Origin: Fusibacter paucivorans
GTDB lineage: Bacteria > Bacillota > Clostridia > Peptostreptococcales > Acidaminobacteraceae
Reading direction: 5' to 3'
Assembly (NCBI RefSeq): GCF_018390735.1
Contig: NZ_JAHBCL010000002.1
Span: 1-64,000, forward strand
Length of the DNA: 64,000 nucleotides
Positions 17,167-25,931 of the stretch are shown here, one piece after another. The notes below the pieces were generated by a model, which did not search any database, was not told the DNA's origin, and saw only the letters and a program-made list of their open reading frames with translations. The position numbers and the translations under genes are program-made. The stretch's first letter is position 1, and every line of letters begins with the position of its first letter.

Positions 17167-18159
17167 ATGAGGCAGAAGACAGACGTGAAAGACACATTGG
17201 AAAATGATGCCGTAAAAAAATTTGAAACAGTTGAAGCTTCTATTTTGGAAGACGCAAAGAAGGCACAGTACTTAAATAAAGTACCGGAACAGACACACCA
17301 AAGTGCTGGGATGTCTTGGAATCGTTTTAATACAATGAAGCCGAAGCTTCGATCTGGTATGCGCATTTTCCTTGGCAAAAAGTATTACACGATGGCAAGG
17401 TATTTAAAATGGCTTAAAGATTATCACCATTTTGCACGTAAACGAATGGCCGAAACATTACCTTATCAAATAACGGCACATGAAACGCCGCTTTATCGAA
17501 AACTGCGCGATGTAGACATGTGGCTTCAGGCGAATAAAGCAGTCAATCTAAAATGTGCAGCAGCAAAACTCAATGGGATCTGCCTCTATCCGGGTGAAAC
17601 TTTTTCATACTGGCAGTTGATTGGCAAACCCACATATCGAAAAGGATATCGGGATGGCATGATACTGCACTATGGACACTATAAACATGGTGTTGGCGGC
17701 GGTTTATGCCAGCTTTCCAATATGATATACTGGATGGCCCTGCATACGCCCTTGACGGTAACAGAACGCCATCGACACAGCTATGACGTCTTTCCGGATT
17801 CGAACAGAAAACAGCCTTTTGGCAGCGGTGCGACCTGCGTTTACAATTATCGTGATTTGCAGATAAAAAATGAAACCGATCAAGTCTTTCAAATGTGTTT
17901 TGAGATCAATACTACACACCTGAAAGGACAGATTAGATCGAGTGATTCAACTAAATGTCACTATGAGGTTTATGAAAGCGAACATGCCATTTTGCCGCAG
18001 GCTTGGGGAGGCTATATCAGACATAACGTCATTTGTCGGAGAATCATGGATGATGACGGACAATTGTTTCGAAGCGAACGCATTTGTGAAAACAATGCCC
18101 TGATGATGTATGAACCGCTATTGCCAGCGAATGAGAATCACAAACATACAGATAAATAA
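17167..18159 (+). CDS. VanW-like protein
   Basis: 330 residues. The VanW domain is clear in the C-terminal two thirds: LNGICLYPGETFSYWQLIG, KGYRDGMIL, GVGGGLCQLSNMIYWMAL, the HRHSYDVFPDSNRKQPFG block and GATCVYNYRDLQ. VanW is an accessory gene in some vancomycin-resistance clusters, of unknown biochemical role, and is also common in clostridia without resistance. No vanH/A/X or sensor genes are near, so resistance should not be inferred. The start lacks a strong ribosome site and may lie slightly downstream. Confidence 0.85.
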   Translation: MRQKTDVKDTLENDAVKKFETVEASILEDAKKAQYLNKVPEQTHQSAGMSWNRFNTMKPKLRSGMRIFLGKKYYTMARYLKWLKDYHHFARKRMAETLPYQITAHETPLYRKLRDVDMWLQANKAVNLKCAAAKLNGICLYPGETFSYWQLIGKPTYRKGYRDGMILHYGHYKHGVGGGLCQLSNMIYWMALHTPLTVTERHRHSYDVFPDSNRKQPFGSGATCVYNYRDLQIKNETDQVFQMCFEINTTHLKGQIRSSDSTKCHYEVYESEHAILPQAWGGYIRHNVICRRIMDDDGQLFRSERICENNALMMYEPLLPANENHKHTDK

Positions 18160-18185
18160 AAATGTGCAGTATTGGGGGGGATGTC

Positions 18186-18653
18186 ATGGAAATAAGAGCT
18201 TACCGGGATACAGATGCGGAGCAGACGATGGCAGTATTTTATTCTGCCATACGAGAAAATGCAAATGGCTATTATTCAGAGGCACAATTGACAGCATGGG
18301 CACCTGATATGCCGGATATGGTACAGTGGCAGCTGCGAATGAATCAAATGCAGCCTTTTGTCGCCGTTGAGAATGACATTATCTACGGATATGCTGATTT
18401 GCGGGATGATGGCTATATTGATCATTTTTTTGTCAGAGGGGGCAGCGGTCGAAGCGGTGTCGGACGACTCATGATGGCCTATTTGATCAATCGAGCTGAA
18501 GCACTGGCGCTTCCGAGTATGACGTCTGAAGTAAGTCTTGCGGCACAGGGATTTTTCCGGCGTTTCGGCTTTGTTATTGAAAAGCGGCAAAAAGTCGTGA
18601 TCAGAGGTGTGACACTTGAGAATGCGTGGATGCGAAAAACATTTAATTTATAA
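18186..18653 (+). CDS. GNAT family N-acetyltransferase
   Basis: 155 residues. The start at 18186 follows GGGGGG at 18174-18180. Motifs: IRAYRDTDAEQTMAVFY at the N-terminus, the central beta strand IYGYADLRDDGYIDHFFV, the acetyl-CoA loop GGSGRSGVGRLMM (a variant of RxxGxG/A), and EVSLAAQGFFRRFGFV near the end. It looks like the YafP/YjaB type of small acetyltransferase. The substrate is unknown. It follows the VanW gene by 26 bp. Confidence 0.88.
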   Translation: MEIRAYRDTDAEQTMAVFYSAIRENANGYYSEAQLTAWAPDMPDMVQWQLRMNQMQPFVAVENDIIYGYADLRDDGYIDHFFVRGGSGRSGVGRLMMAYLINRAEALALPSMTSEVSLAAQGFFRRFGFVIEKRQKVVIRGVTLENAWMRKTFNL

Positions 18654-18752
18654 ATTTAACCTAAACGCGACATAGATTTTACATTGGTATGAGACGATAG
18701 GCATAATAATAAAATGAGTTGGACTGTGTCAACGCTCGAAGAAGGTGAAAAG

Positions 18753-19313
18753 ATGAAAGCATTGGTTTTGTCAGATGTCGCTTATATGAATGCGACACAT
18801 CAAATGATTATTCAAACGCTGACCGACTATTTGGCATCTTATGGCATGACAGTTGAAACGGAGACCGTTAGTCAGGAAACCATCACAGATTGTATCGGTT
18901 GTTTCGGATGTTGGACGAAAACACCTGGAGAATGTGCTATTCAAGATGATTTATTTGTCATTAACCGAAAAATGATGTTAAGTGATTTTGTTGTTTACTT
19001 GTGTCCAATTGTCTATGGTCAATGTGCTGCCAATATGAAGACGGCTATTGACAGATGGCTGCCCAACATGCTGCCGTTTTTTATAACGAGACGTGACGGT
19101 TCAACGATGCATCCGGCGCGTTATGAAAGCTATCCAAGCCAGTTGATGATTGGCTATTCAGATCATTTTGATGAAGCGGAGGCGCAGCTCTTTTCGGATA
19201 TTACGCTAAAACACCGTGAAGGTGTTCAGGTTGTGCTTTGGCATGACAGTGTGGACGGCCTATTATCGGCACTGGATAAAATTGAATTGAAAAGAGTGGA
19301 GGGCAGACTATGA
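18753..19313 (+). CDS. Flavodoxin-fold NAD(P)H-dependent oxidoreductase
   Basis: 186 residues from the ATG at 18753 (GAAGGTG upstream). N-terminal LVLSDVAYMNATHQMI is a flavodoxin-like start. A conserved DCIGCFGCWTKTPGECAIQDD block near residues 48-68 is typical of the iron-sulfur-flavoprotein/NADPH-FMN reductase group with CxxCxxC. VVYLCPIVYGQCAANMKTAIDR follows. Its stop codon overlaps the next start (ATGA), so the two flavoproteins are translationally coupled and may work as a pair. Confidence 0.82.
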   Translation: MKALVLSDVAYMNATHQMIIQTLTDYLASYGMTVETETVSQETITDCIGCFGCWTKTPGECAIQDDLFVINRKMMLSDFVVYLCPIVYGQCAANMKTAIDRWLPNMLPFFITRRDGSTMHPARYESYPSQLMIGYSDHFDEAEAQLFSDITLKHREGVQVVLWHDSVDGLLSALDKIELKRVEGRL

Positions 19314-19981
19314 AACGCGCTGTGGTTATTAATGGGAGTCCTAAGTTATCTGAAAAGGGATCGTTTTCATCTTTTTTGGCGCAGCAGCTTTCAGAGTCGT
19401 TAAGGGCTGAAAAATTACAAGTTTTTTCGTATAATGCAAGAGCCGCTCAGAAAGCAGATGATCTTGAATCCGTTTTTAAAACAATGGCTGACGCAGAAGC
19501 ACTTGTCTTTATTGTACCCCTCTATTTCTTTTGCCTGCCCGGTAATTTGATGCGTTTTTTAACCGCTTTTGAAACCTATCTGAAAGAAGTACCGCTAAAA
19601 GGTGTCAAAGTCTATGCAATGGTTCAGTGTGGTTTTCCAGAACCGGAGATTTGTCTGGAAGCGGTTCAAGTCATTCGATATTTCGCAAAAAGTATTGGTG
19701 CGACATTTAGGTTTGGAACGATGATTGGCTCAGGCGGCATGGTGCCGGCGACGATTGATGCACCGTTTATGCGCAAGACGCGAACGCTGTTAATGAGAAC
19801 GCTGAAGCGCATTGCTGAGGATATTGGTTTAAAAGATAATGCGCCAATTGAAAATATACCAATCCGCGTTCAATTTCCAAGGCGCCTTTACTTTATGATG
19901 GGCAATACGCAATGGTCCTCAATGGCGCGAAAGAGCGGTTTAAAGAAGCGCGACCTCTATCGAAGACCTTATATTTACTAG
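19310..19981 (+). CDS. Flavodoxin-like NAD(P)H oxidoreductase (partner of 18753)
   Basis: 223 residues. The N-terminal INGSPKLSEKGSFSSFL is the FMN phosphate loop, followed by LVFIVPLYFFCLPGNLMRFL and GVKVYAMVQCGFPEP. The C-terminal third is basic. It starts within the stop of the preceding gene (4-bp overlap), and a terminator follows at 20032, which makes a two-gene operon. It probably takes part in low-potential electron transfer or reduction of quinones; the substrate is unknown. Confidence 0.82.
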   Translation: MKRAVVINGSPKLSEKGSFSSFLAQQLSESLRAEKLQVFSYNARAAQKADDLESVFKTMADAEALVFIVPLYFFCLPGNLMRFLTAFETYLKEVPLKGVKVYAMVQCGFPEPEICLEAVQVIRYFAKSIGATFRFGTMIGSGGMVPATIDAPFMRKTRTLLMRTLKRIAEDIGLKDNAPIENIPIRVQFPRRLYFMMGNTQWSSMARKSGLKKRDLYRRPYIY

Positions 19982-20031
19982 GGTTCGCCGTAGGGTGATC
20001 CTATTTGATGAACAATCGCAATAAGCTTATG

Positions 20032-20072
20032 AAAGTGCTTCGTTCAATGTTGTTGAATAAAGCACTTTTTTC
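20032..20072 (+). terminator. Rho-independent terminator
   Basis: AAAGTGCTT (20032-20040) pairs with AAGCACTTT (20060-20068), with a T-run reaching 20071. It ends the two-flavoprotein operon. Confidence 0.88.
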
Positions 20073-20144
20073 TTGCACATAGGATTCCATTGACATAGAC
20101 TTGTAATAGGCAAAATCAAAAATGCAACAGGGGATGGTACCGCG

Positions 20145-21104
20145 ATGGCACAGAGCATACTGATAATTTATTTTTCCGGCACGGGCAATACAGAAGCTGT
20201 ATGCCGGCACATTAAAACTGCATTTGAAAGTACCGATGCAACAGGACAGGCTAATGATAAGTGTGAACAATATACGGTAACGCTTATGCGGGCTGAAGAC
20301 TATTTAGCCTGCGACGAGAATCAAAACATGACGTTTGATCAGCTGGGTATCGCGTATCCGGTGCATGCATTTAGTTCACCGCCTATCATTGAACAGGTAA
20401 TACGCCAGTTGCCGAATGGCTGCGATCGAGCGGCATTTTTGCTCTACACAGCGGGGGATTTTGTACGCATTAACCAGATGGCTGGCCGTAAAGTCATTGC
20501 ATTATTGAGGAAACAGCGGTATAAAGTGAATTATGAAAGGCTGATCGTCATGGGGTCTAATTGGCTGATTGGCTATGATGATGCTTTTAACAGCAGGCTG
20601 TATCAAGCGGCACAAATAAAAGCAGAGCACATGGCAACACAATTAAAACAGAAGCGAGAACATCGCTATCATTTTGTGCCGGTTATGCATCATGGGGGAT
20701 GGCTGTTTCACCATATGGAAAAATTGGGAGCGAAACTGTTCGGCAGATTGCTCTATACAACAGATGCGTGCACACGCTGCGGCAAATGTCTAAAGGCCTG
20801 TCCCACCGGCAATATTCAGCGTAAAAATGACCAGATACAGTTTCGCGGTAAATGCCAAATGTGCATGCGCTGTGTTTATCAGTGCCCGGTCAATGCCATT
20901 CGTTCACATGGCTTGCAGTGGATGATTCTCAAAAAAGGTTATTCAATTGAAAAGATCATTAAAGGCGCATGCGGAAAAAATGGTGGCAGCGCAATTGATA
21001 AAACATTAAACGGCAACAAGGACGGCAACAAAGCGGGAGATCAAACGGCATTAAAAGGGTATAGTCGGCATTTTATCGCGTATTTTGATGATATTGAGCG
21101 CTGA
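20145..21104 (+). CDS. EFR1-type flavodoxin-ferredoxin fusion
   Basis: 319 residues. The N-terminal flavodoxin-like domain starts IIYFSGTGNTEAVC (residues ~6-19), with AYPVHAFSSPPII as the second loop. A 2x[4Fe-4S] ferredoxin follows around residues 207-245: CTRCGKCLKACP and CQMCMRCVYQCP. This is the EFR1 (EFR-domain ferrodoxin) architecture, common in clostridia and of uncertain electron partner. The last ~50 residues are Lys/Gly-rich and not conserved-looking. It stands alone between two terminators. Confidence 0.9.
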   Translation: MAQSILIIYFSGTGNTEAVCRHIKTAFESTDATGQANDKCEQYTVTLMRAEDYLACDENQNMTFDQLGIAYPVHAFSSPPIIEQVIRQLPNGCDRAAFLLYTAGDFVRINQMAGRKVIALLRKQRYKVNYERLIVMGSNWLIGYDDAFNSRLYQAAQIKAEHMATQLKQKREHRYHFVPVMHHGGWLFHHMEKLGAKLFGRLLYTTDACTRCGKCLKACPTGNIQRKNDQIQFRGKCQMCMRCVYQCPVNAIRSHGLQWMILKKGYSIEKIIKGACGKNGGSAIDKTLNGNKDGNKAGDQTALKGYSRHFIAYFDDIER

Positions 21105-21174
21105 TTGATAGGATTGTTTTTGCTCTTAATGCAATTACTCGACAAAAATATGAAATATTATCTTTTGAATATGA

Positions 21175-21205
21175 AAAAGTCAGCATTTTATTCGTGCTGA
21201 CTTTT
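21175..21205. terminator. Bidirectional terminator; rest of gap empty
   Basis: AAAAGTCAGCA pairs with TGCTGACTTTT. It serves the EFR1 gene and the convergent AraC gene. I see no supported gene in the remaining bases up to 21414. Confidence 0.88.
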
Positions 21206-21414
21206 CCTCAATTTATATGATATTAGGATCGTACTCTATTTAGTTTGATCTTGCACCGTTATTTTTTATGACTTTCTCGGCGAAATCATGTGGCGTCGCA
21301 CAATAGCGTGTATTGACATAATGGCGTCGCAAGCGTTCCTGAATAAATGCCGGTTTCTCCTTGAATTTCAAAATTGTTGGTAAATAAGGTTGCCTTGAAA
21401 AGGTTGGCTTTAAA

Positions 21415-22263
21415 TCAGATCTTTTTAATCGGAATTTGAATTTCAAATGCATATTGATCTGAATGAATATCGCCTAAGGTGTAATATTCAATATCGCAGC
21501 AGTCTACAAATGTGTATTCAGAGAAGGGAAACCACTCTGCATAGATGCGCTGCCACAGATTTTGAATGGCTTCCGGCATTTTGCCTTTGCCACTGAAAAT
21601 TGCCCATGTCAGGGCAGGAATTTCTCTGATTTCAAAACCATTTGGGACTTTATCAATGCAGGCGCGTTCACAGCCAATACCGTATTCAAATGCTTCAACA
21701 GGCGAATGATCAAAAAAACGAACGCCAAGTGCGCCTGGCACACGCTGGTTGTCACCACTTGCTATATAGACTTGCCACATTTTTGGAATGTCCGAAAAGG
21801 CGTCCTCAGCCTGAAATTGATCGATGCGCAAGGCAACCTTAAAAGCGGGTTTTGAAACGATCTGATAATCCATCATCATGCCGCCTTCTATACTGATTTT
21901 AAGCCTCATCGGCTCAAAGTACTTTAGAACAGCACCCTCGGAGCGTGCCTGTGAAGGCGGAAAGCCGTGAAAGCGTTCGAATGCTTTTGTAAAGCCCTCA
22001 GGGGTATCGTAGCCAAAGCGCAGTGCCGCCTCAATCACTTTGATGTTGCCCTGCGCCATTACCTGTCCCGCTAGGGACAGACGGCGGTTTCGGATATATT
22101 CGCTGACGGTTAGCCCTGTCATGAGCCGAAATGTACGCTGAAAATGATGTGAAGAGATGTGAACGTGTTCAGCAATCAGCGCAGGTGTCAATGGCGTTGT
22201 TAAATGTGCTTCCATAAAGTTGAGTGCGCGATTAAGTGCATTGATCCATTCCAAATTGCTCAC
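21415..22263 (-). CDS. AraC-type regulator with GyrI-like effector domain
   Basis: 282 residues. The two AraC helix-turn-helix motifs are at the N-terminus (LIAEHVHISSHHFQRTFRLM about residues 29-48, then AALRFGYDTPEGFTKAFERF about residues 79-98). The C-terminal ~155 residues are a GyrI-like/SOUL-type small-molecule binding domain (YQIVSKPAFKVALR, GFEIREIPALTWAIFSGKG, IEYYTLGDIHSDQYAFEIQIPIKK). This is the Rob/SoxS-like layout of drug-sensing activators in Gram-positives. The start is GTG with GGGG just upstream. Confidence 0.9.
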   Translation of the reverse strand: MSNLEWINALNRALNFMEAHLTTPLTPALIAEHVHISSHHFQRTFRLMTGLTVSEYIRNRRLSLAGQVMAQGNIKVIEAALRFGYDTPEGFTKAFERFHGFPPSQARSEGAVLKYFEPMRLKISIEGGMMMDYQIVSKPAFKVALRIDQFQAEDAFSDIPKMWQVYIASGDNQRVPGALGVRFFDHSPVEAFEYGIGCERACIDKVPNGFEIREIPALTWAIFSGKGKMPEAIQNLWQRIYAEWFPFSEYTFVDCCDIEYYTLGDIHSDQYAFEIQIPIKKI

Positions 22264-22304
22264 CCCCTATGCTTGTCTATTTTACAGTTGGCAGCATGTC
22301 AAAC

Positions 22305-23432
22305 CTAAAAGGCGATCTGTTCAAAAAAATCTGGAGTGGGTGCCTTTGAGGCAAGTACAATAGCATGATGTGTTGCCTGTTCTTCTTTATCAAAGGAATA
22401 GGTTTGCCAGCCATTTTCAGCATTTCCGCCCCAGCAAATCTGATACTGCCTTGTTTGTATATCCATTATAACACTTTTGATGGTGCCAAAGTAAGCATCG
22501 TAAAATGAACAGTTAAGGCCGTTTGGATAAGCGGTTAAGAGCAATTTTTTTACATCGCCAAGTGTAATGGCCTGATCAGATTCGGCTTTATTCAAAAACG
22601 CAGCAATTGTCTCATAGCGCTGAATAGAATTGCGCATGGCGGTTGGCGTTTGTGCGCAAAACGGCTCAACGATAGGATGATTGGTTGTGTGAAGTGCCTT
22701 TTCCAGCGTTTGGATAGCGGCATGTGCACCGTCTTGTGTTTCATATAATGCAACATGGCCGGCAGAATCGGCTAGCAGGAGGTTAATATTATAAGCGAGC
22801 GGCATCGTTTCGATTTTTTTGAGCGCTTCGCCGACATTTGCACAGGTTTCGAGCAGTTCGCGAATCACGGCCCAGAATTGCAGTCCTTTGAGTGCCGGTG
22901 ACTTCATGCCGGACATATTGCCAACAGGCATGCCGGACGACGTCATACTGACGGTAAGACCGCATTCGTTAATGCCTTCTGATCTTCCGAAGAGTGCAAT
23001 TGTGCCGCCTATATGTGCATAGCGTCCTGTCGGTTTAAGTTTGATAACGGCAAAATCTTCTGCAAATGGCGCAAATTCATAATTCCTTGCCATCATGGGG
23101 TGACCGTCTGCCATGAACTTTGCCGGTAAATAAAATTGGCTGCAATGCGGTTTGAGATAAGTGAGCTGGTGATAATAAAGGGTCATAGGATCAATTTTCA
23201 ATGCCTGTGCGTAAGCATTTAATTCCTCAATGATTGTAGGACAGTATTTTGTAAGCATTGCGATTCCTTCGGAGACTTCTTGCGCTGTTAGAGGCATAGG
23301 CGGTTTAGGAAGGCCGGAGGCGATTTTCGAATGTTCTGGATAGAAAGCGGCAAGCGCATTACCAATTGCTGCCGGAGAGCCTGAAAAGGTGCCAAACCGT
23401 GCGTTGCATTGTTGTGTAGATGCATCATTCAT
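22305..23432 (-). CDS. C45-family autoproteolytic acyltransferase/hydrolase
   Basis: 375 residues, as expected for acyl-CoA:6-aminopenicillanic-acid-acyltransferase-like (peptidase C45) proteins, which are N-terminal-nucleophile enzymes. The likely nucleophile is Cys97 in PHCSQFYL, where self-cleavage would expose it. Next come GHPMMARNYEFAPFAED, GINECGLTVSMTSSG, and AYNINLLLADSAGHVALYET, all family blocks. Family members hydrolyse amide bonds of N-acyl compounds or bile-salt-like amides; the substrate here is unknown. It reads in the same direction as the AraC gene downstream (41-bp gap). GGAG precedes its ATG. Confidence 0.85.
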   Translation of the reverse strand: MNDASTQQCNARFGTFSGSPAAIGNALAAFYPEHSKIASGLPKPPMPLTAQEVSEGIAMLTKYCPTIIEELNAYAQALKIDPMTLYYHQLTYLKPHCSQFYLPAKFMADGHPMMARNYEFAPFAEDFAVIKLKPTGRYAHIGGTIALFGRSEGINECGLTVSMTSSGMPVGNMSGMKSPALKGLQFWAVIRELLETCANVGEALKKIETMPLAYNINLLLADSAGHVALYETQDGAHAAIQTLEKALHTTNHPIVEPFCAQTPTAMRNSIQRYETIAAFLNKAESDQAITLGDVKKLLLTAYPNGLNCSFYDAYFGTIKSVIMDIQTRQYQICWGGNAENGWQTYSFDKEEQATHHAIVLASKAPTPDFFEQIAF

Positions 23433-23563
23433 ATGACATGCTCCTTCAATAATAATTTTAGTTTTGGTGTTAAATGACTTATACCGGCAGTATATCGAAT
23501 GCCTTTTTTAAATGCCTGTCTTTGCGTGATCTGTTTTGTCAGCTTCTGACGCGATACGTTGTT

Positions 23564-23604
23564 TTGACAACTGTCTTGTCACATGTATAGTCATGTGTTA
23601 TAAT
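23564..23604 (+). promoter_or_regulatory. nadABC promoter with overlapping inverted repeats (NiaR-like operator)
   Basis: TTGTCA (23576-23581), 17 bp, TATAAT (23599-23604). The spacer contains the inverted repeat CACATG-tatagt-CATGTG (23580-23597). A second one, TGACA...TGTCA, covers 23565-23581. NAD synthesis operons of Firmicutes are commonly repressed by NiaR at palindromes in this position. The regulator gene itself is not in the window, so the name of the factor is inference. Confidence 0.65.
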
Positions 23605-23634
23605 TTGCATGAATCGATGGAGGAGGCGAAACCA

Positions 23635-24570
23635 GTGGAGACAAATCAGGAACAGGATAGATCCATATCAATTGAGGAACAGATAACAGCGTACAAACAC
23701 CAGAAAGACGTCGTGATTTTAGCGCATTATTATACAGATTCAAGTGTTCAGGCACTGGCAGATTATGTGGGTGATTCTTACTATTTAAGCAAAATTGCCG
23801 TTGAGGTGCCCAATAAGATTATCGTCTTTTGCGGGGTTGGTTTTATGGGCGAGAGTGCCAAACTGTTAAATTCCGACAAGATCGTTTTAATGCCGGATGT
23901 CGAGGCAGATTGTCCGATGGCACATATGGCATCTGTTGAAAAAATTGAGGCAGTGCGAAAGGCAAATGAAGATGTGGCGGTTGTGTGCTACATTAATTCA
24001 ACAGCGGCAATTAAAGCGGCGTCAGATGTTTGTGTGACTTCGGCAAATGCCGTTAAAGTCGTTCGATCACTGCCAAACAAAACAGTTTATTTTATTCCCG
24101 ATGCAAATTTGGGAAGATTTGTAGCAGCGCAAGTACCGGAAAAAAGATTTCTTTTTAATGACGGCTATTGTCATGTTCATACCACCATTACAGCAGAAGG
24201 CGTTGTACGTACGAAAGAAAAACACCCGGAAAGTCTTGTACTCGCACATCCTGAGTGTACACCGGAAGTACTGGCTGTTGCAGATTATATTGGCAGTACT
24301 TCCGGTATTATTGAATATGCAACGGCAAGTGATCAGTCTTCTTTTATTATTTGTACAGAAAAAGGTATTCTCTATAAACTCAAACAGGACAATCCTAAAA
24401 AGCGTTTTCACTTTGTCGATGGCGGCCAGGTATGCCATAATATGAAGCGCATAACGCCTCAAAAAGTGTTAAAACAGCTAGAGCAAATGGATCAGGCTGT
24501 TGAACTGGACAAAGCGCTCAGTGAGCGTGCGGGGCATGCTTTGGATCAGATGCTGTTGCTGGCTAAATAG
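23635..24570 (+). CDS. nadA: Quinolinate synthase NadA
   Basis: 311 residues from a GTG start at 23635, preceded by GGAGGAGG at about 23619-23626; longer upstream reading lacks a ribosome site. It condenses iminoaspartate with dihydroxyacetone phosphate to quinolinate, using a [4Fe-4S] cluster. Visible motifs: LAHYYTDSSVQALADYVGDS, VFCGVGFMGESAKLLN, YINSTAAIKAASDVCVTSAN, HPECTPEV and GGQVCHNMKRIT, with the three expected cluster cysteines. First gene of a nadA-nadB-nadC operon (11-bp gap to nadB). Confidence 0.95.
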   Translation: METNQEQDRSISIEEQITAYKHQKDVVILAHYYTDSSVQALADYVGDSYYLSKIAVEVPNKIIVFCGVGFMGESAKLLNSDKIVLMPDVEADCPMAHMASVEKIEAVRKANEDVAVVCYINSTAAIKAASDVCVTSANAVKVVRSLPNKTVYFIPDANLGRFVAAQVPEKRFLFNDGYCHVHTTITAEGVVRTKEKHPESLVLAHPECTPEVLAVADYIGSTSGIIEYATASDQSSFIICTEKGILYKLKQDNPKKRFHFVDGGQVCHNMKRITPQKVLKQLEQMDQAVELDKALSERAGHALDQMLLLAK

Positions 24571-24581
24571 GGGGAATGAAC

Positions 24582-25931
24582 ATGTATGAAAGAGCAGATG
24601 TGGTTATCGTGGGCACAGGTGTAGCCGGACTCTATTGCGCCCTTAATTTGCCGGATACAATAAAGGTCGTCATTTTGACAAAAGATGCGCCTGAAATGAG
24701 CGATTCATACTTGGCGCAAGGCGGCATATGTGTCTTGTCAGAGAAAGGCGATTTCGATAGCTTTTTTGAGGATACGCTTAAAGCGGGCCATTATGAAAAC
24801 AATCGGCAATCCGTGAAAATGATGATCGAAAAATCACCTGAGGTGATTACGGATTTAATGCGTTATGGCGTGATCTTTGACCGTGAAGATGGCGCCCTTC
24901 ACTATACAAAGGAAGGCGCTCACACCAATGCGCGCATACTGCATCACAAGGATATGACGGGTGCGGAGATAACGAGCAAGCTGCTGCGTCAAGTCATGAT
25001 GAGACCGAATATTCAAGTGATGAGTCATACTGCTATGGTCGATTTGCTTGTGGATGACAGAGGATGCAACGGCGTTGTCATTCGCCGCGAAAACGGTGCA
25101 TGCTCAATCATAGGCGCCGGTGAAACCGTTCTGGCAACAGGGGGGATAGGCGGATTGTACAGCGATTCAACCAATTATGCACACTTAACCGGCGATGGGA
25201 TTGCCGTGGCGGTTAAACATGGCATTGCCCTTCAAAATCTTCACTATATTCAGTTTCACCCGACGGCGCTTTACGAGGATAAACCTGGACGGCGTTTTCT
25301 GATATCAGAATCGCTTAGGGGAGAGGGCGCCCACCTTCTCAATGAAAAGAAAGAGCGATTTGTCAGTGAACTGCTGCCCCGAGATATACTGACAGAAAAA
25401 ATTAAAGAACAAATGGCACTGGAAGGAAGCAAGCATGTATGGCTTTCCACCGCACATTTGGGCCGTGAACGTATTATGGGTCGATTTCCGGGCATTTATG
25501 AGCACTGCATGGAAATCGGTATTGACATAACAAAAGACTGTATCCCTGTAACCCCTGCACAGCACTACTTTATGGGCGGTATCGCCGTTGACTTAAAGAG
25601 CCGAACATCAATGCCGCATCTCTATGCTGTCGGTGAAACAGCTTGCAATGGTGTACATGGTGCCAATAGACTCGCGAGCAATTCACTGTTGGAGAGTATC
25701 GTGTTTGCGCGTGAAGCGGCAGAAGCTATTGTTTCCGGGCACTTAGATCATCGACAAGTGAAGACACAGCAATCAATTTTATCGGAAATTTGGAAAGAAA
25801 AGTGGCTGGCGAAGATTGATTTTGCTCAGTATGAGGATGCTGAACACATGGCTGAAGCGAACAGAGCATTGGTTCTCAGTGCAATAGAAAGGAATAGAAA
25901 GCATGGTAACAGACAGATTAAATGTGGATGA
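24582..25931 (+). CDS. nadB: L-aspartate oxidase NadB
   Basis: 449 residues, the shorter clostridial form (many bacterial NadB have ~530). The flavoprotein oxidises aspartate to iminoaspartate for NadA. Motifs: VVIVGTGVAGLYCALNL for FAD binding, the YLAQGGICVLSEKGDF block, LATGGIGGLYSDSTN, QFHPTALYE and the ETACNGVHGANRLASNSLLE segment. ATG at 24582 (MYERAD) has better spacing from GGGGG than the ATG at 24576. The 3' end overlaps nadC by 29 bp, so the C-terminal helical domain is short. Confidence 0.94.
   Translation: MYERADVVIVGTGVAGLYCALNLPDTIKVVILTKDAPEMSDSYLAQGGICVLSEKGDFDSFFEDTLKAGHYENNRQSVKMMIEKSPEVITDLMRYGVIFDREDGALHYTKEGAHTNARILHHKDMTGAEITSKLLRQVMMRPNIQVMSHTAMVDLLVDDRGCNGVVIRRENGACSIIGAGETVLATGGIGGLYSDSTNYAHLTGDGIAVAVKHGIALQNLHYIQFHPTALYEDKPGRRFLISESLRGEGAHLLNEKKERFVSELLPRDILTEKIKEQMALEGSKHVWLSTAHLGRERIMGRFPGIYEHCMEIGIDITKDCIPVTPAQHYFMGGIAVDLKSRTSMPHLYAVGETACNGVHGANRLASNSLLESIVFAREAAEAIVSGHLDHRQVKTQQSILSEIWKEKWLAKIDFAQYEDAEHMAEANRALVLSAIERNRKHGNRQIKCG

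Noticed and set aside
17167..18159. Vancomycin resistance from the VanW-like gene
   Set aside because: No vanH, vanA-type ligase, vanX or two-component genes nearby; VanW proteins are common without resistance.
21240..21452. 70-codon minus-strand frame after the AraC gene (KFKEKPAFIQERLRRHYVNT...)
   Set aside because: It overlaps the AraC gene end and has no start signal or known family; at most a gene remnant.
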